A DNA stretch of 64,000 bases from an uncultured Acidobacteriia bacterium (GCA_903907865.1 CAIVPR010000078.1:248001-312000), one strand, 5' to 3'; shown: positions 36,170 to 45,033, counted from the first letter of the stretch. Notes: generated by a model not told the origin, from the sequence alone. Translations and numbers: made by a program.

Positions 36170-37609
36170 TCATTGTACTGCGGAATTGCCCCGATGTTTC
36201 TCGAAAGCGTTGGCGAGTTGGAACATCCGCGATTCCTCGAAGTGTCCGCATAGAATCTGCAGACCGACGGGCAGCCCCTCCGACGTGTTGCCGCAAGGGA
36301 CGCTCATGCAGGGGATGCCCGCCAAGCTGCCGGTGATCGTATAGATGTCCGAGAGGTACATTGCCACCGGATCGTCCACCTTTTCGCCGATCTTGAAGGC
36401 CGGGAAGGGTGAGACCGGGGCCACGATGGCATCCACTTCGGCGAAGGCATTGGAGAAATCGCGGGTGATCAACGCCCGGACCTGCTGGGCCTTCTTGTAG
36501 TAGGCGTCGTAGTAGCCGTGGCTCAGGACGTAGGTGCCCAGCATGATGCGGCGCTTGACCTCGGGTCCGAAGAATTCGCCGCGGGTGTTCGCATACATTT
36601 CGTGCAGCGTTCCGGACTGCTTCGACCGCGCCGTGTAGCGCACGCCGTCGTACCGCGCCAGATTCGCCGACGCCTCGGCGGTGCAAATGATGTAGTACGC
36701 CGCAATGGCGTATTCGGTGTTCGGCAGGCTGATGTCGCGGACCTCGCAACCGAGGTCGCGGAGCGCCTGGATGGATTCCTGGATCCGGGCAGCCGTGTCG
36801 CCTGTCGCCTGCCGCATGTACTCGACCGGCACGCCGACCTTCATCCCGCGCACGTCGGTGTTTTGCAATGCCGCCAGATAGTCCGGGACCTGCACGGGGG
36901 CCGAAGTGGCATCCATCTGGTCACGCCCGGCGATGACCTGCAGCAGAGCCGCGGCATCGGATACGTTGGTCGCGAAGGGTCCGATGTGATCCAAGGAACT
37001 GGCGAAGGCCACCAAGCCGTAGCGCGACACGCGCCCGTAGGTGGGCGTCACACCCACCACTCCGCAAAAAGACGCCGGCTGGCGAATGGAGCCGCCTGTG
37101 TCCGAGCCCAACGAGACCGGCACCGACCCCTGCGCAACCGCAGCCGCCGACCCGCCGCTGGAGCCGCCCGGCACCCGTTCCAAGTCCACCGGGTTCCGCA
37201 CCGGCCCGTAGGCGCTGTTTTCGTTCGACGAGCCCATGGCGAACTCGTCGCAATTGGCCTTGCCGATGATCACGCCGCCAGCGGCTTCGAGACGTTCGAT
37301 CGCGGTTGCGTCATACGGCGGGATGTAGTTCTCCAGCATCCTCGACCCGCATGTGGTCTTGAGGCCTTTGGTGGAAATGACGTCCTTGACGGCTACCGGG
37401 ACCCCGCCAAGCAACCCCAATTCACCGCCAGCCGACAGTTGGGCGTCGACGTGTTCGGCGGCTGCAATCGCCCGTTCGTGCGACAGGCTGAGAAATGCGT
37501 TTGTGCTGGGGTTTTGGCGTTCCGCGTGGGCGAGTGCCTCGCGGGCAATCTCGACGGCGGAAAACTCGCGGGCCCGCAAGCCGACCTGGATTTGGGAGAT
37601 CGTTCTCAT
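36170..37609 (-). CDS. gatA: Aspartyl/glutamyl-tRNA amidotransferase subunit A
   Basis: 479 residues from ATG 37609. Amidase signature: Lys in VPVAVKDVISTKG (near 78), then GGSSGGSAAAVAQGSVPVSL with the cis-Ser and SLGSDTGGSIRQPA with the nucleophile Ser. This subunit releases ammonia from glutamine for transamidation of misacylated Asp-tRNA(Asn) or Glu-tRNA(Gln). gatC lies 7 nt upstream. gatB is not in the window. A longer open frame upstream to 37831 runs inside gatC and is not used. Confidence 0.96.
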   Translation of the reverse strand: MRTISQIQVGLRAREFSAVEIAREALAHAERQNPSTNAFLSLSHERAIAAAEHVDAQLSAGGELGLLGGVPVAVKDVISTKGLKTTCGSRMLENYIPPYDATAIERLEAAGGVIIGKANCDEFAMGSSNENSAYGPVRNPVDLERVPGGSSGGSAAAVAQGSVPVSLGSDTGGSIRQPASFCGVVGVTPTYGRVSRYGLVAFASSLDHIGPFATNVSDAAALLQVIAGRDQMDATSAPVQVPDYLAALQNTDVRGMKVGVPVEYMRQATGDTAARIQESIQALRDLGCEVRDISLPNTEYAIAAYYIICTAEASANLARYDGVRYTARSKQSGTLHEMYANTRGEFFGPEVKRRIMLGTYVLSHGYYDAYYKKAQQVRALITRDFSNAFAEVDAIVAPVSPFPAFKIGEKVDDPVAMYLSDIYTITGSLAGIPCMSVPCGNTSEGLPVGLQILCGHFEESRMFQLANAFEKHRGNSAVQ

Positions 37610-37616
37610 TTGTCGA

Positions 37617-37919
37617 TCAGCCTTTCTCGATGACCCTGGGGACCTTATAGTATCCGCCGGAGGTGATGGGGGCGTTGGCGACGGCCAAGTCGCTGCCGAG
37701 CGGCTCGCGCTCCACGTCGGCGCGCAGCGACGCCGTCTCGTCTGCATCCTCGAAGAGCACCTGCGACATGGGTGCCACTCCGGTCGTATCCACTTTGGAG
37801 AGCACGTCCATTTGTCCGAGGATGCCGACAAGGTCGTGGGCCATCCGGGTAAGCTCGTCCTCTGAGAGCTTGAGGTTTGCCAAGTTGGCGACGTAGAGCA
37901 CGTCTTTATCAGTCAGCAT
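37617..37919 (-). CDS. gatC: Aspartyl/glutamyl-tRNA amidotransferase subunit C
   Basis: 100 residues. Typical GatC: VLYVANLANLKLSEDELTRM at the N-terminus and FREDE-like core VLFEDADETASLRADV, ending in GGYYKVPRVIEKG. It wraps around GatA and stabilises the GatCAB complex. The gene is 19 nt after dciA and 7 nt before gatA, a tight minus-strand operon. Confidence 0.95.
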   Translation of the reverse strand: MLTDKDVLYVANLANLKLSEDELTRMAHDLVGILGQMDVLSKVDTTGVAPMSQVLFEDADETASLRADVEREPLGSDLAVANAPITSGGYYKVPRVIEKG

Positions 37920-37938
37920 TGTTTTTGTTGGGGTTGGT

Positions 37939-38352
37939 TTACGCGCTCTCCCGCCGCTTGGCGTTGCGGTAGATGCGGCGCATGGAGGGATCTGCGATGT
38001 CCAGGGACTCGTCGCGGGGAACGCCGGGCATGGCGATTTCGCGTTGCGGCTCCCTGCGTGGCGGCATTACCCGGAATTCGACATGGCCGACAATTCCCGG
38101 GCCGATGGCCTTTTCCAAGTTGTGCAGGATGTGACCCCGCAGGCTCCACAGGTTCGCCTTCCAGATGTCGTCGTCAACTTCGACGATCAACCTGTCGCGC
38201 ACCAATTTCTGCGCACGGGTGACGGCGGCCAAGCGTTTCCCGACGGCCTTCTTCCATGCCGCGCAAGCAAGCCGGTCGCGTCCGATCAAGTCGGCCTCGC
38301 CCGGTTTCCCATTGACGAAACAGGCGGCGAGTATGCGGCTGGCTGGCTCCAT
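37939..38352 (-). CDS. dciA: DciA-like (DUF721) protein
   Basis: 137 residues. The DUF721 core is WKKAVGKRLAAVTRAQKLVR, then RLIVEVDDDIWKANL and SLRGHILHNLEKAIG. DciA helps load the replicative helicase in bacteria that lack DnaC. It heads the dciA-gatC-gatA-(sod) group. A nested palindromic element lies directly upstream of its start (38360-38428). Confidence 0.88.
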   Translation of the reverse strand: MEPASRILAACFVNGKPGEADLIGRDRLACAAWKKAVGKRLAAVTRAQKLVRDRLIVEVDDDIWKANLWSLRGHILHNLEKAIGPGIVGHVEFRVMPPRREPQREIAMPGVPRDESLDIADPSMRRIYRNAKRRESA

Positions 38353-38359
38353 GGGAATC

Positions 38360-38428
38360 CGAGGGGACGGTATCGATCATACCAAGAGGGATACCGGAAT
38401 ACCGGTATCCCAATATGCCGTCCCCTCG
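38360..38428. repeat. Nested palindrome (REPIN-like) in the dciA leader
   Basis: Outer arms CGAGGGGACGG (38360-38370) and CCGTCCCCTCG (38418-38428) are perfectly complementary over 11 bp. Within them GGGATACCGG (38388-38397) and CCGGTATCCC (38402-38411) form a perfect 10-bp stem with loop AATA. The nested form, with two complementary units around a spacer, resembles REP doublets mobilised by RAYT transposases. It sits 8 nt upstream of the dciA start. Confidence 0.75.
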
Positions 38429-38451
38429 CCGAGACCGCCGCGCCGGGCAGA

Positions 38452-38631
38452 CTAGGTGCGGCGGAGCAGGGCCTTGGCCGGGACCGGCAGGCTTTCCCAA
38501 TGGAAGCGGTTCATCTTGTCCTTGCAGGAAAGGCAGCGGTATGTGTGTAGACTGAGGAAACTCCAAATGAAGTTGGCCACGACGCGTCGCCCTGTCTCGC
38601 TGAGATTGCCGAGGCAGCGTGGACAGGTCAT
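38452..38631 (-). CDS. Small zinc-ribbon protein
   Basis: 59 residues from ATG 38631, supported by GGAGG 8 nt upstream; a longer frame to 38721 is not needed. Two CXXC pairs (MTCPRCLGNL and YRCLSCKDKM) surround a hydrophobic helix (FIWSFLSLHTY). It is clearly related to the N-terminal part of the next gene (QCSGCGG, FVSYALSCLSIYPYRCEKC), so the two arose by duplication. Function unknown. Confidence 0.7.
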   Translation of the reverse strand: MTCPRCLGNLSETGRRVVANFIWSFLSLHTYRCLSCKDKMNRFHWESLPVPAKALLRRT

Positions 38632-38748
38632 TGGATTATCCTCCGAATAGTGGTTGGCATGGAATTCCCCCGCAACACCCGCCCACATGGACGTACTGGT
38701 ACTACTCGGCAAGTTTAGCATCTCACCATCCTTTCCGTCAAGAAATCT

Positions 38749-39603
38749 TTATGGTCTGCCGAAGTAGTCGGCCCCGTTGGGCAATTCCGAGCGTCGCCGT
38801 GTCTCCTGTTGGGAGGTGGGCGAAACTAAACTTGATCCCCATGAGAACGCCGGTGACGAGACGTTCAGAATCGAGGGTGACGGCATGTTGCGCTGGACGC
38901 TGACGGGCACAGTGGTGGACTGATAAGCGTCCCCCAGTTTCGGTGTGGGCGCGACTGCAAACGGCGTGACCCCGTTGGGTGGGTACTGCTGCGGTCGCGT
39001 GGAACCCGGGCCCGTCCGCCGGTAGGACGGCGTTACTTCGACGATTGCCGCGATGACGTCGTCAGGCGCTCCCGCTTCCTTGAGGGATATCAACGAGACC
39101 GGATCGACGGTGAAGTTGTGCGGCGACGTCCTGATGAGCCTGGTGATTACGTCCGTCCGAAGGCTCACTTGGGACAATGCGATCACGTCTTGGTTGCTGA
39201 GCACGTTGGCGATGGGCTGGCTGCGCGTACCGCCGGTGTCTTGGGCATCCAAGGTCCGCTGCGCTCCCATGAAGCGGAACCGGTCTCTCATGCCGACCGC
39301 CCCGATCGCGCAGGTGAGGGTCAGAGCCACGGTGGCCATGACGACGGCCTGTTCCCACTTGATCCGGTGGTGGCGCTTCAGACACTTTTCGCAGCGGTAT
39401 GGATAGATCGACAGGCAGGACAGCGCGTAGCTGACGAAAGTTCTGAGACGACTGCGGCGAATGTTCCCGCCACATCCGGAACACTGCATCGGGGGTTCCC
39501 TGCGGCGGCCGTCGTGCTGCTGGCCGAAATGCACCAAGCCCTTCCCCGTGTCTTCGGCAGGCTCCGGTGCGTCTTGGGGCATGCCATGTTGGGCTGAGAT
39601 CAT
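38749..39603 (-). CDS. Zinc-ribbon membrane protein with a repeat-type extracytoplasmic tail
   Basis: 284 residues from ATG 39603 (AAGGAG 5 nt upstream). The N-terminal zinc ribbon (CSGCGG and CEKCLK) resembles the 59-residue neighbour. A TM helix (VVMATVALTLTCAIGAV) follows, then a domain with VIALSQVSLRTDVITRLIR and LISLKEAGAPDDVIAAIVE, a motif found in many acidobacterial surface proteins. The rest is Ser/Pro/Thr-rich. Probably a membrane-anchored surface or signalling protein. Confidence 0.7.
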   Translation of the reverse strand: MISAQHGMPQDAPEPAEDTGKGLVHFGQQHDGRRREPPMQCSGCGGNIRRSRLRTFVSYALSCLSIYPYRCEKCLKRHHRIKWEQAVVMATVALTLTCAIGAVGMRDRFRFMGAQRTLDAQDTGGTRSQPIANVLSNQDVIALSQVSLRTDVITRLIRTSPHNFTVDPVSLISLKEAGAPDDVIAAIVEVTPSYRRTGPGSTRPQQYPPNGVTPFAVAPTPKLGDAYQSTTVPVSVQRNMPSPSILNVSSPAFSWGSSLVSPTSQQETRRRSELPNGADYFGRP

Positions 39604-39826
39604 AATGACTCCTTCTGTCTCCAAAATCAACCGAGTCACTAGGCGGGAACGGCGGCGGGACTTGGTGTGCCTATGTCTACAACTTCGGCACCCACGTCAA
39701 CTCTAACGGCCCCGTTGCTCGCGGGCCACCGCCGTCCAATTCTTGCGATTCTGGTTGTTCGTCCTCAACAATCGGGTGGCAAGTCCTCCGGCCCCACTGC
39801 CACCCGAAGATTTCAATCTTCTTGTT

Positions 39827-39859
39827 TAGTACTATACGTTATGGTACTTGAGTAGTACC
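39827..39859. promoter_or_regulatory. AGTACT palindromes, possible operator
   Basis: TAGTACTA (39827-39834) and GGTACT/AGTACC (39843-39848 with 39854-39859) are adjacent in the leader of the minus-strand zinc-ribbon gene. A third copy of the AGTACT motif lies at 40207-40221. The spacing suggests a regulator that binds both ends of the region. Confidence 0.4.
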
Positions 39860-40206
39860 CGGTGTATCAATGGCTCGGGGAAAGTTTTTTGGGAGCCGTC
39901 TCCCGATGGGCCCTGCGGTCCGGGCCACCCCGGCTGAGACGCCAAAATCTATCGATTCTCAAGCGCCATTTCAAATTGATTTGGCGATCATGGCTGCCCC
40001 TTTGCATCTGGCACCAGAAGCCACTTCCTCTGCCCCACTATTGCAACAGCCGCGTCCCCCAGACGCGGCTCTCAATATATTGAGGCAAATATCCCATGCG
40101 TATTACCCGCGTGAATCAATTCTCGTTGGCAGTGCTTTCGGAGGGCTGCAGCCCGCCGTGCCCGCGGGGGCCGGGCTCTCGTACCCGGAGAGAAATATAT
40201 CAGATA

Positions 40207-40221
40207 AGTACTAATAGTACT
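40207..40221. promoter_or_regulatory. 15-bp AGTACTA palindrome, possible operator
   Basis: AGTACTAATAGTACT is a perfect 7-bp palindrome around one base, 125 nt upstream of the rhamnonate-dehydratase-like gene. It shares its AGTACT core with the two palindromes at 39827-39859. Confidence 0.4.
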
Positions 40222-40345
40222 ACATCCTCTGCGATTGTTGGGGTTGTTCCATGGGGGTATCCCGCCCGCCTTCAAAGCCGCCCCGTTCAACACGGTGCCG
40301 AAGAGGCACACCGTTGCACCCGCAGTTGGCATAAGATAGGCGGGT

Positions 40346-41593
40346 ATGAAGCGCCGCTCATTCCTCGGCCTAGCGCCCGCCGTCCTCTCCCTGCCAGACC
40401 TGGCACTCCCCCCGCTGGCATTTGCCGACGAAAAGAGCCGGCTCAAGATCACCTCGGTGAGGCTTGTCAACCCCAAGCCCAAGCGTCCGCTCCCGGCCTA
40501 CACGCCGTCCAAGGACGCGTGGTCGACGAACGGGGTGGAGGTCGCCAGTCCGATGTCGATGTACCCCGAGTACAAGGCGATGCGGTCCTTGTTCATGCCC
40601 GACAACGGCAAGATGCCGGGGTTCTACGTCGAAATCGGCACCGACAAGGGGATCAAGGGCATCGGGCAGGGGGGTATCGGCGGCGGACCGCTGGTCGAGC
40701 AGCATTTCACCAAGCTGCTCCTCGGCAAGGATCCGTTCGACATCGAGCGCACCTGGGACACGATGTGGCGGTCCACCATGTATTACGACCGGGCGGGGAT
40801 CGCGACCAACGCCATAAGCGGGATCGACCTCGCGCTGTGGGACATCGTGGGCAAGGCGCTGAACACGCCCGTATACAAGCTCATCGGCGGCGAGACCAAG
40901 GCGCGGATCCCGGCCTACTGCACGGGCAACGACATCGACCAGCACCTCGAATTCGGCTTCAAGCGCCTCAAGCTCGCCATCCCGCACGGCCCGGCGGACG
41001 GCCGGGAGGGCATGCGGAAGAATCTGGCGCTGGTAAAGAGCACGCGGGAGAAGATCGGCGAGGACGGCGACATCATGCTGGACTGCTGGATGGCCTGGAC
41101 CGAGCAATACACCATCGAAATGGCGGCGATGCTCGCGCCCTACCGGCCCTATTGGCTGGAGGAGGTCCTGCAACCGCACGACTACGAAGGTTTCGGACGC
41201 CTGCGGGAAGCGGTCAAACCGATCCGAATCGCCACGGGCGAGCACGAGTACAACCGTTACGGCTTCCGCCAGTTGCTGGAACACCGGTCGGCGGGGCTGT
41301 GGCAGCCCGATATGCACTGGTGCGGCGGCCTGACAGAGCTACGGCGGATCGCGGCTCTGGCTGCAACTTGGGATATTCCGGTGATCCCGCACGTGGGCGG
41401 CACGCGGGACGGCTCCCACTTCACGATGGCCACGACGAACGCGCCGTGGGCGGAAATGTTCATGCCGCCTCCGGGAGGCCCGAAGGAGGCATACGAGCTT
41501 TGGTCGGAGCTGAACAGCGTCAGCCGGGGTCCAGAGGGCATATATATCCGTCCGCCGGAGGACCCGGGCCTGGGCTGGGACTTTGCAGAGTAA
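40346..41593 (+). CDS. Enolase-superfamily dehydratase, L-rhamnonate dehydratase-like
   Basis: 415 residues. N-terminal MKRRSFLGLAPAV looks like a Tat signal. The barrel carries the metal ligands Asp in IMLDCWMAWTEQY, Glu in WLEEVLQPHDYEG and Glu in IATGEHEYNRYG, and a catalytic His in IPHVGG. KLAIPHGPADGREGMRKNL is close to the RhmD branch of the mandelate-racemase group. A Tat signal is unusual for this cytoplasmic family. It is 13 nt from the next gene, an SGNH hydrolase. Confidence 0.82.
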   Translation: MKRRSFLGLAPAVLSLPDLALPPLAFADEKSRLKITSVRLVNPKPKRPLPAYTPSKDAWSTNGVEVASPMSMYPEYKAMRSLFMPDNGKMPGFYVEIGTDKGIKGIGQGGIGGGPLVEQHFTKLLLGKDPFDIERTWDTMWRSTMYYDRAGIATNAISGIDLALWDIVGKALNTPVYKLIGGETKARIPAYCTGNDIDQHLEFGFKRLKLAIPHGPADGREGMRKNLALVKSTREKIGEDGDIMLDCWMAWTEQYTIEMAAMLAPYRPYWLEEVLQPHDYEGFGRLREAVKPIRIATGEHEYNRYGFRQLLEHRSAGLWQPDMHWCGGLTELRRIAALAATWDIPVIPHVGGTRDGSHFTMATTNAPWAEMFMPPPGGPKEAYELWSELNSVSRGPEGIYIRPPEDPGLGWDFAE

Positions 41594-41606
41594 GATTAGA
41601 GCAACG

Positions 41607-42371
41607 ATGATCATCAAAAGCGCGATCCAACGCACGATCCTGTTTTCAGCCCTGCTGCCCTGGGTAGCCGCGGCCCAACTCGTCGACGACTTCAATCCCC
41701 CCAAGGCCGCCTGCTGCGTGGGCGGGATGGCCCAGACCCTCGCCGCAACGGTGCAGGACTGGAACCAGATGGGCCGCTACCACGCGGACAATGAGAAGTT
41801 GAAGTCGAGCGGCACAGAACAGGGCCGTGTCGTCTTCATGGGAGACTCCATCACGGACGGCTGGAAGCTGAGCCAATACTTCCCCGGCAAGCCCTACGTG
41901 AACCGGGGCATCGGGGGACAGACCACGCCGCAAATGCTGGCACGCTTCTTTGAGGACGTGATCAACCTGAAGCCCGCGGCCGTGATCATCTTCGCCGGGA
42001 CCAACGACATCGCCCGCAACACGGGGCCCTCGACAGCCGAAATGGTGCAGGAGAACTTCCAGGCGATGGCCGAACTGGCCAGGGTCCACGGCATCAAGGT
42101 AATCCTGTGCGCTGTCACACCGATCAGCGACTACGGTCCGCGCCCGATGTCCGGCGGCCGCCCTCCGGCCGACATCCTGAAGCTGAATGCCTGGCTGAAG
42201 TCCTATGCGGCCAAGACCGGCGCGGTTTATGCCGACTACTACTCGGCGATTGTGGACGAGAAGGGGATGTTGAAGGAGGGCCACTCGCGCGACGGCCTCC
42301 ACCCCAACGATAAAGGATACGAACTGCTGGCACCGGTTGCCGCCGCGGCGATCCAGCAGGCCTTGAAGTAG
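41607..42371 (+). CDS. SGNH/GDSL-family hydrolase, secreted
   Basis: 254 residues from ATG 41607. A signal peptide (LFSALLPWVAAAQ) is followed by the four SGNH blocks: FMGDSITDGW, GIGGQTTPQML, FAGTNDIARN and RDGLHPNDKGY. Such enzymes de-esterify carbohydrates or lipids; next to a sugar-acid dehydratase a role in sugar-polymer use is plausible. Confidence 0.9.
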   Translation: MIIKSAIQRTILFSALLPWVAAAQLVDDFNPPKAACCVGGMAQTLAATVQDWNQMGRYHADNEKLKSSGTEQGRVVFMGDSITDGWKLSQYFPGKPYVNRGIGGQTTPQMLARFFEDVINLKPAAVIIFAGTNDIARNTGPSTAEMVQENFQAMAELARVHGIKVILCAVTPISDYGPRPMSGGRPPADILKLNAWLKSYAAKTGAVYADYYSAIVDEKGMLKEGHSRDGLHPNDKGYELLAPVAAAAIQQALK

Positions 42372-42423
42372 GGTCCCATCAGACTTTTTGCTCCCGGACG
42401 CGGGCGCAGGGCATCGGACGCGT

Positions 42424-43380
42424 ATGAAGCTGTTTCTATCCGCAGCCCTTGTTTGCGCTTCTGCGGCTTTTGCCCAACAGGGCGGGATCACCGGCTCCGT
42501 GGTCGACGGGGCCGGGGCCTCCATTGCCCACGCCCAAGTCAAGCTTTCGCTTGAAGGCCGGGCACCCGATCAGGAGACCCAATCCGGCGACAACGGGGGA
42601 TTTTCGTTCGCGAATGTCGCCGCCGGAGCCTACCGGCTGTCCATCAGCGCCAAGGGTTTCGCAGCCAAGACGGTGGCGGGCGAATTGGCTGCGGGCCAGT
42701 CGCTGGAATTGCCTCCGACGGCGTTGGTGATTGACACCGTCGCGACGGAGGTGAACGTGACCCAGACCCAGGTCGAAGTCGCAGAGGCGCAGATCAAGGT
42801 GCAGGAGAAGCAACGGCTGCTGGGGGTCGTGCCGAACTTCTTCACCAGCTACGATCCCGCCGCCGCGCCGTTGAACGCGAGGCAGAAGTTGGAGCTGAGC
42901 GCTAAGGCGTGGTTCGATCCCTCGTCGTTCGTCATCGGCGGGATCATCGCGGGAGTCTGGCAGGCGGAAAACACGCACAAGGGCTTCGGCCAAGGGGCGC
43001 AGGGCTACGCGAAACGCTACGGGGCGAGCTTCGCGGACTACGGCACGATGCTGCTGCTGGACAAGGTGGTGACGACGTCGCTATTCAAGCAGGATCCACG
43101 GTATTTCTATCGAGGGACGGGTAGCACGCGGTCGAGGGCCTTGTACGCGATCAGCCGGACGTTCGTGTGCCGGGGCGACAACAAGAAGGACCAATTCTGC
43201 TACTCCAGCCTGATCAACCGCTTCGGGACCGGGTTTGTGACCAACTACTACTACCCGGCGGCCGACCGCGACCCGACGGGGACGATCCTGCGGAACTCGG
43301 TGATCGGGCTTGGGTTTGACGCTGCGGAGCACTTGTTCCAGGAGTTCGTGGCGAAGAAGATTACTCGGAAGAGGCACTGA
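42424..43380 (+). CDS. Secreted protein with carboxypeptidase-regulatory-like domain
   Basis: 318 residues from ATG 42424. A signal peptide (LFLSAALVCASAAFAQ) leads a CarboxypepD_reg-type beta sandwich (GITGSVVDGAGASIAHAQVK ... YRLSISAKGF), then a coiled stretch and a C-terminal region with several aromatic and glycine segments (SSLINRFGTGFVTNYYYPA). The N-terminal domain is the one found in front of TonB-dependent receptors in acidobacteria, but no receptor barrel follows. Function unknown. Confidence 0.7.
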   Translation: MKLFLSAALVCASAAFAQQGGITGSVVDGAGASIAHAQVKLSLEGRAPDQETQSGDNGGFSFANVAAGAYRLSISAKGFAAKTVAGELAAGQSLELPPTALVIDTVATEVNVTQTQVEVAEAQIKVQEKQRLLGVVPNFFTSYDPAAAPLNARQKLELSAKAWFDPSSFVIGGIIAGVWQAENTHKGFGQGAQGYAKRYGASFADYGTMLLLDKVVTTSLFKQDPRYFYRGTGSTRSRALYAISRTFVCRGDNKKDQFCYSSLINRFGTGFVTNYYYPAADRDPTGTILRNSVIGLGFDAAEHLFQEFVAKKITRKRH

Positions 43381-43396
43381 GGTTCGCTGGAAAAAC

Positions 43397-43419
43397 GCTC
43401 CCTCGCGGTCGCGGTTCGG
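43397..43419. repeat. Dispersed GC-rich repeat, copy 1
   Basis: GCTCCCTCGCGGTCGCGGTT followed by CGG. Close relatives stand at 46637-46658 and 54242-54264; all three are intergenic, after the stop of a plus-strand gene or pseudogene. Shared core: CGGTCGCGG. Confidence 0.6.
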
Positions 43420-43447
43420 CTGGTAAGCGCTAATGGTGGTGGGCTGG

Positions 43448-44014
43448 TTAGGGAACCGATCCGCCGTTGAGGAATTCGGCCTCTTGGCGTTCCTCCTCGC
43501 GGTCGGCATCGGTTTTTGGATTCATGGCGCGCATGGCGAGTTCCTCGTCCGGAGTCATGGAGGGCAGGTGGCGGACGAAGCAGACCAGAGCCCAAGTTTC
43601 CTTGTCGCCGTCGGTCGGCTGGCCGAACGCGGGCATGCCAGTGAGGGGGACGCCGTTGCGAATCGTGGCGTAGATGCGGCCGTCGGACTGCGACTGCGTC
43701 CCGGTGGCGCGCATGTCGGGCGGTTTCGGGTACATGCCCCTACCCAGCATCGTCTGGCCGTTGCCGTTGTTGGCGTGGCAGGTGGCGCAATGGTCGGCCC
43801 AGTGGGCTCGGGCTGCCGCCAAGGCGGAGGCATCGCAGGAGACCGGGTTTGGCATCGTGTCGTACTTGGAAGGGGTCAGCCAGGAACGCACGTGGGTCGC
43901 AACGGTCGACTCGAGCCAGCCGGGCTGGGCGCGGGCGTCGACAGTCGGCAACGAGAAACGCACCGCAACCAAGACCGCGACGAGCGCCAATCCGAACAGG
44001 AGGACGCGCCTCAT
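43448..44014 (-). CDS. Membrane-anchored cytochrome c
   Basis: 188 residues. One N-terminal helix (VLLFGLALVAVLVAV), then a monohaem domain with CATCH (HWADHCATCHANNG, near residue 76) and the axial Met in GVPLTGMPAFGQ. The acidic C-terminus is Glu-rich. Translation is coupled to the upstream GNAT gene (ATGA overlap, 44011-44014). Confidence 0.85.
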   Translation of the reverse strand: MRRVLLFGLALVAVLVAVRFSLPTVDARAQPGWLESTVATHVRSWLTPSKYDTMPNPVSCDASALAAARAHWADHCATCHANNGNGQTMLGRGMYPKPPDMRATGTQSQSDGRIYATIRNGVPLTGMPAFGQPTDGDKETWALVCFVRHLPSMTPDEELAMRAMNPKTDADREEERQEAEFLNGGSVP

Positions 44015-45033
44015 AGAATCCGCTCCCAGACAAACGCATAGAAGCGTCGGATCTCAGAGAACCCGCAACGCTCGTAGAGCCGGAGGGCCTCCGTATTGCT
44101 CGCGGTCACCGACAGCGTGATCTTGCGCGCCCCCTTGGCCCGCAGCGCCCCGACCGCGCGCCGCAGCAACTCGTAACCCAGCCCGGACGCCCGCACATTC
44201 CGGGCTACGCACAACTGCGTGATGTGGGCCACGTCCTTCGATACGAAACTCGAAAGAATCAGGCCGGAGATCCAGCCGCTGGTGGTGTCGATCGCCACCA
44301 TCGACCCGCACTGGGCGAACTCGCCGCATCCAACGTAGCTGACCAGGTTCTGGAGGAACTTCCTGGCCCCGGCGAAGGTGCGGTATTGTTCGTTGATCCG
44401 GGCGTCGACGTGGTTCCTGTAGGCGTTTTCGAGCAAGCTGGCCGTGGGGTCCTCGTAGTGCGGCCCCCAAAATTCGACGCGAAACCGGGCCGGGTCCCAG
44501 CGGGAACTCGGCGGCATGGGCAGCTCGGGATCGACGCCCATGAGGATGCGCTCGTAGAGTTGGATGAAGCGGGCGCGCTGGATGGCGTCGGGGAGGTCCG
44601 GGTGCGCGATCATCAGCTGCGTCTCGATGCGGCGCGCTCCCTGCGAGATGAGGCTGTCGAGCAGGTGCCGGAAGAGGCGGGAAACAGAATCGACCTCCCC
44701 GAATGCGCGGCGGCCTTCGACACCTACAAACGCGTCCCCGATCAAGCCCTTGCCGTCTTCCAGCACCGTATAGCCGTAGCCGAGGAGTTTGGGCTGCGCC
44801 CGTCCGACCAGGAATGCGGGGTCCGACAGCTGATACCGCACCATGGCGAGGCCGTCCAAAGTGCGCTGTCCGGCGTACTTGCGGACCAAATCGGCCGATC
44901 CGGTGAAGTCCCAAAGGATTTCCGACTCCCACTCGCGGCCTTCCTCGGCCAGCAGCGGTTCCAAGTCGGGCACGGAGAAGCGGCGGAGTTCGACGAACTC
45001 GGGGGCGGGTGCCGACTTGGGCTGCGCGGACAT
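44011..45033 (-). CDS. GNAT-family acetyltransferase
   Basis: 340 residues, twice the usual GNAT length. The C-terminal half holds the acetyl-CoA motif ITQLCVARNVRASGLGYELL and SNTEALRLYERCGF; the N-terminal half (1-200) looks like a diverged second GNAT domain. It is 6 nt downstream of the thymidine kinase stop and overlaps the cytochrome gene by 4 nt. Substrate unknown. Confidence 0.8.
   Translation of the reverse strand: MSAQPKSAPAPEFVELRRFSVPDLEPLLAEEGREWESEILWDFTGSADLVRKYAGQRTLDGLAMVRYQLSDPAFLVGRAQPKLLGYGYTVLEDGKGLIGDAFVGVEGRRAFGEVDSVSRLFRHLLDSLISQGARRIETQLMIAHPDLPDAIQRARFIQLYERILMGVDPELPMPPSSRWDPARFRVEFWGPHYEDPTASLLENAYRNHVDARINEQYRTFAGARKFLQNLVSYVGCGEFAQCGSMVAIDTTSGWISGLILSSFVSKDVAHITQLCVARNVRASGLGYELLRRAVGALRAKGARKITLSVTASNTEALRLYERCGFSEIRRFYAFVWERIL

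Larger units (their letters stand above)
39604..40345. other. 742-nt hairpin-rich divergent intergenic region
   Basis: No convincing gene. It holds several perfect inverted repeats. CGGGTGGCA/TGCCACCCG spans 39773-39806 and GAAGAT/ATCTTC spans 39806-39821. AGCCGCGTC/GACGCGGCT spans 40048-40070, directly followed by the palindrome CTCAATATATTGAG (40071-40084). Three AGTACT-based palindromes are also present. Base composition is lower in GC than the flanking genes. An open frame of 114 codons (39870-40214) lacks a ribosome site and overlaps the hairpins. Confidence 0.6.

Noticed and set aside
39870-40214. 114-codon plus-strand open frame in the hairpin-rich region
   Set aside because: No ribosome site or motif, and it crosses perfect inverted repeats and palindromes.
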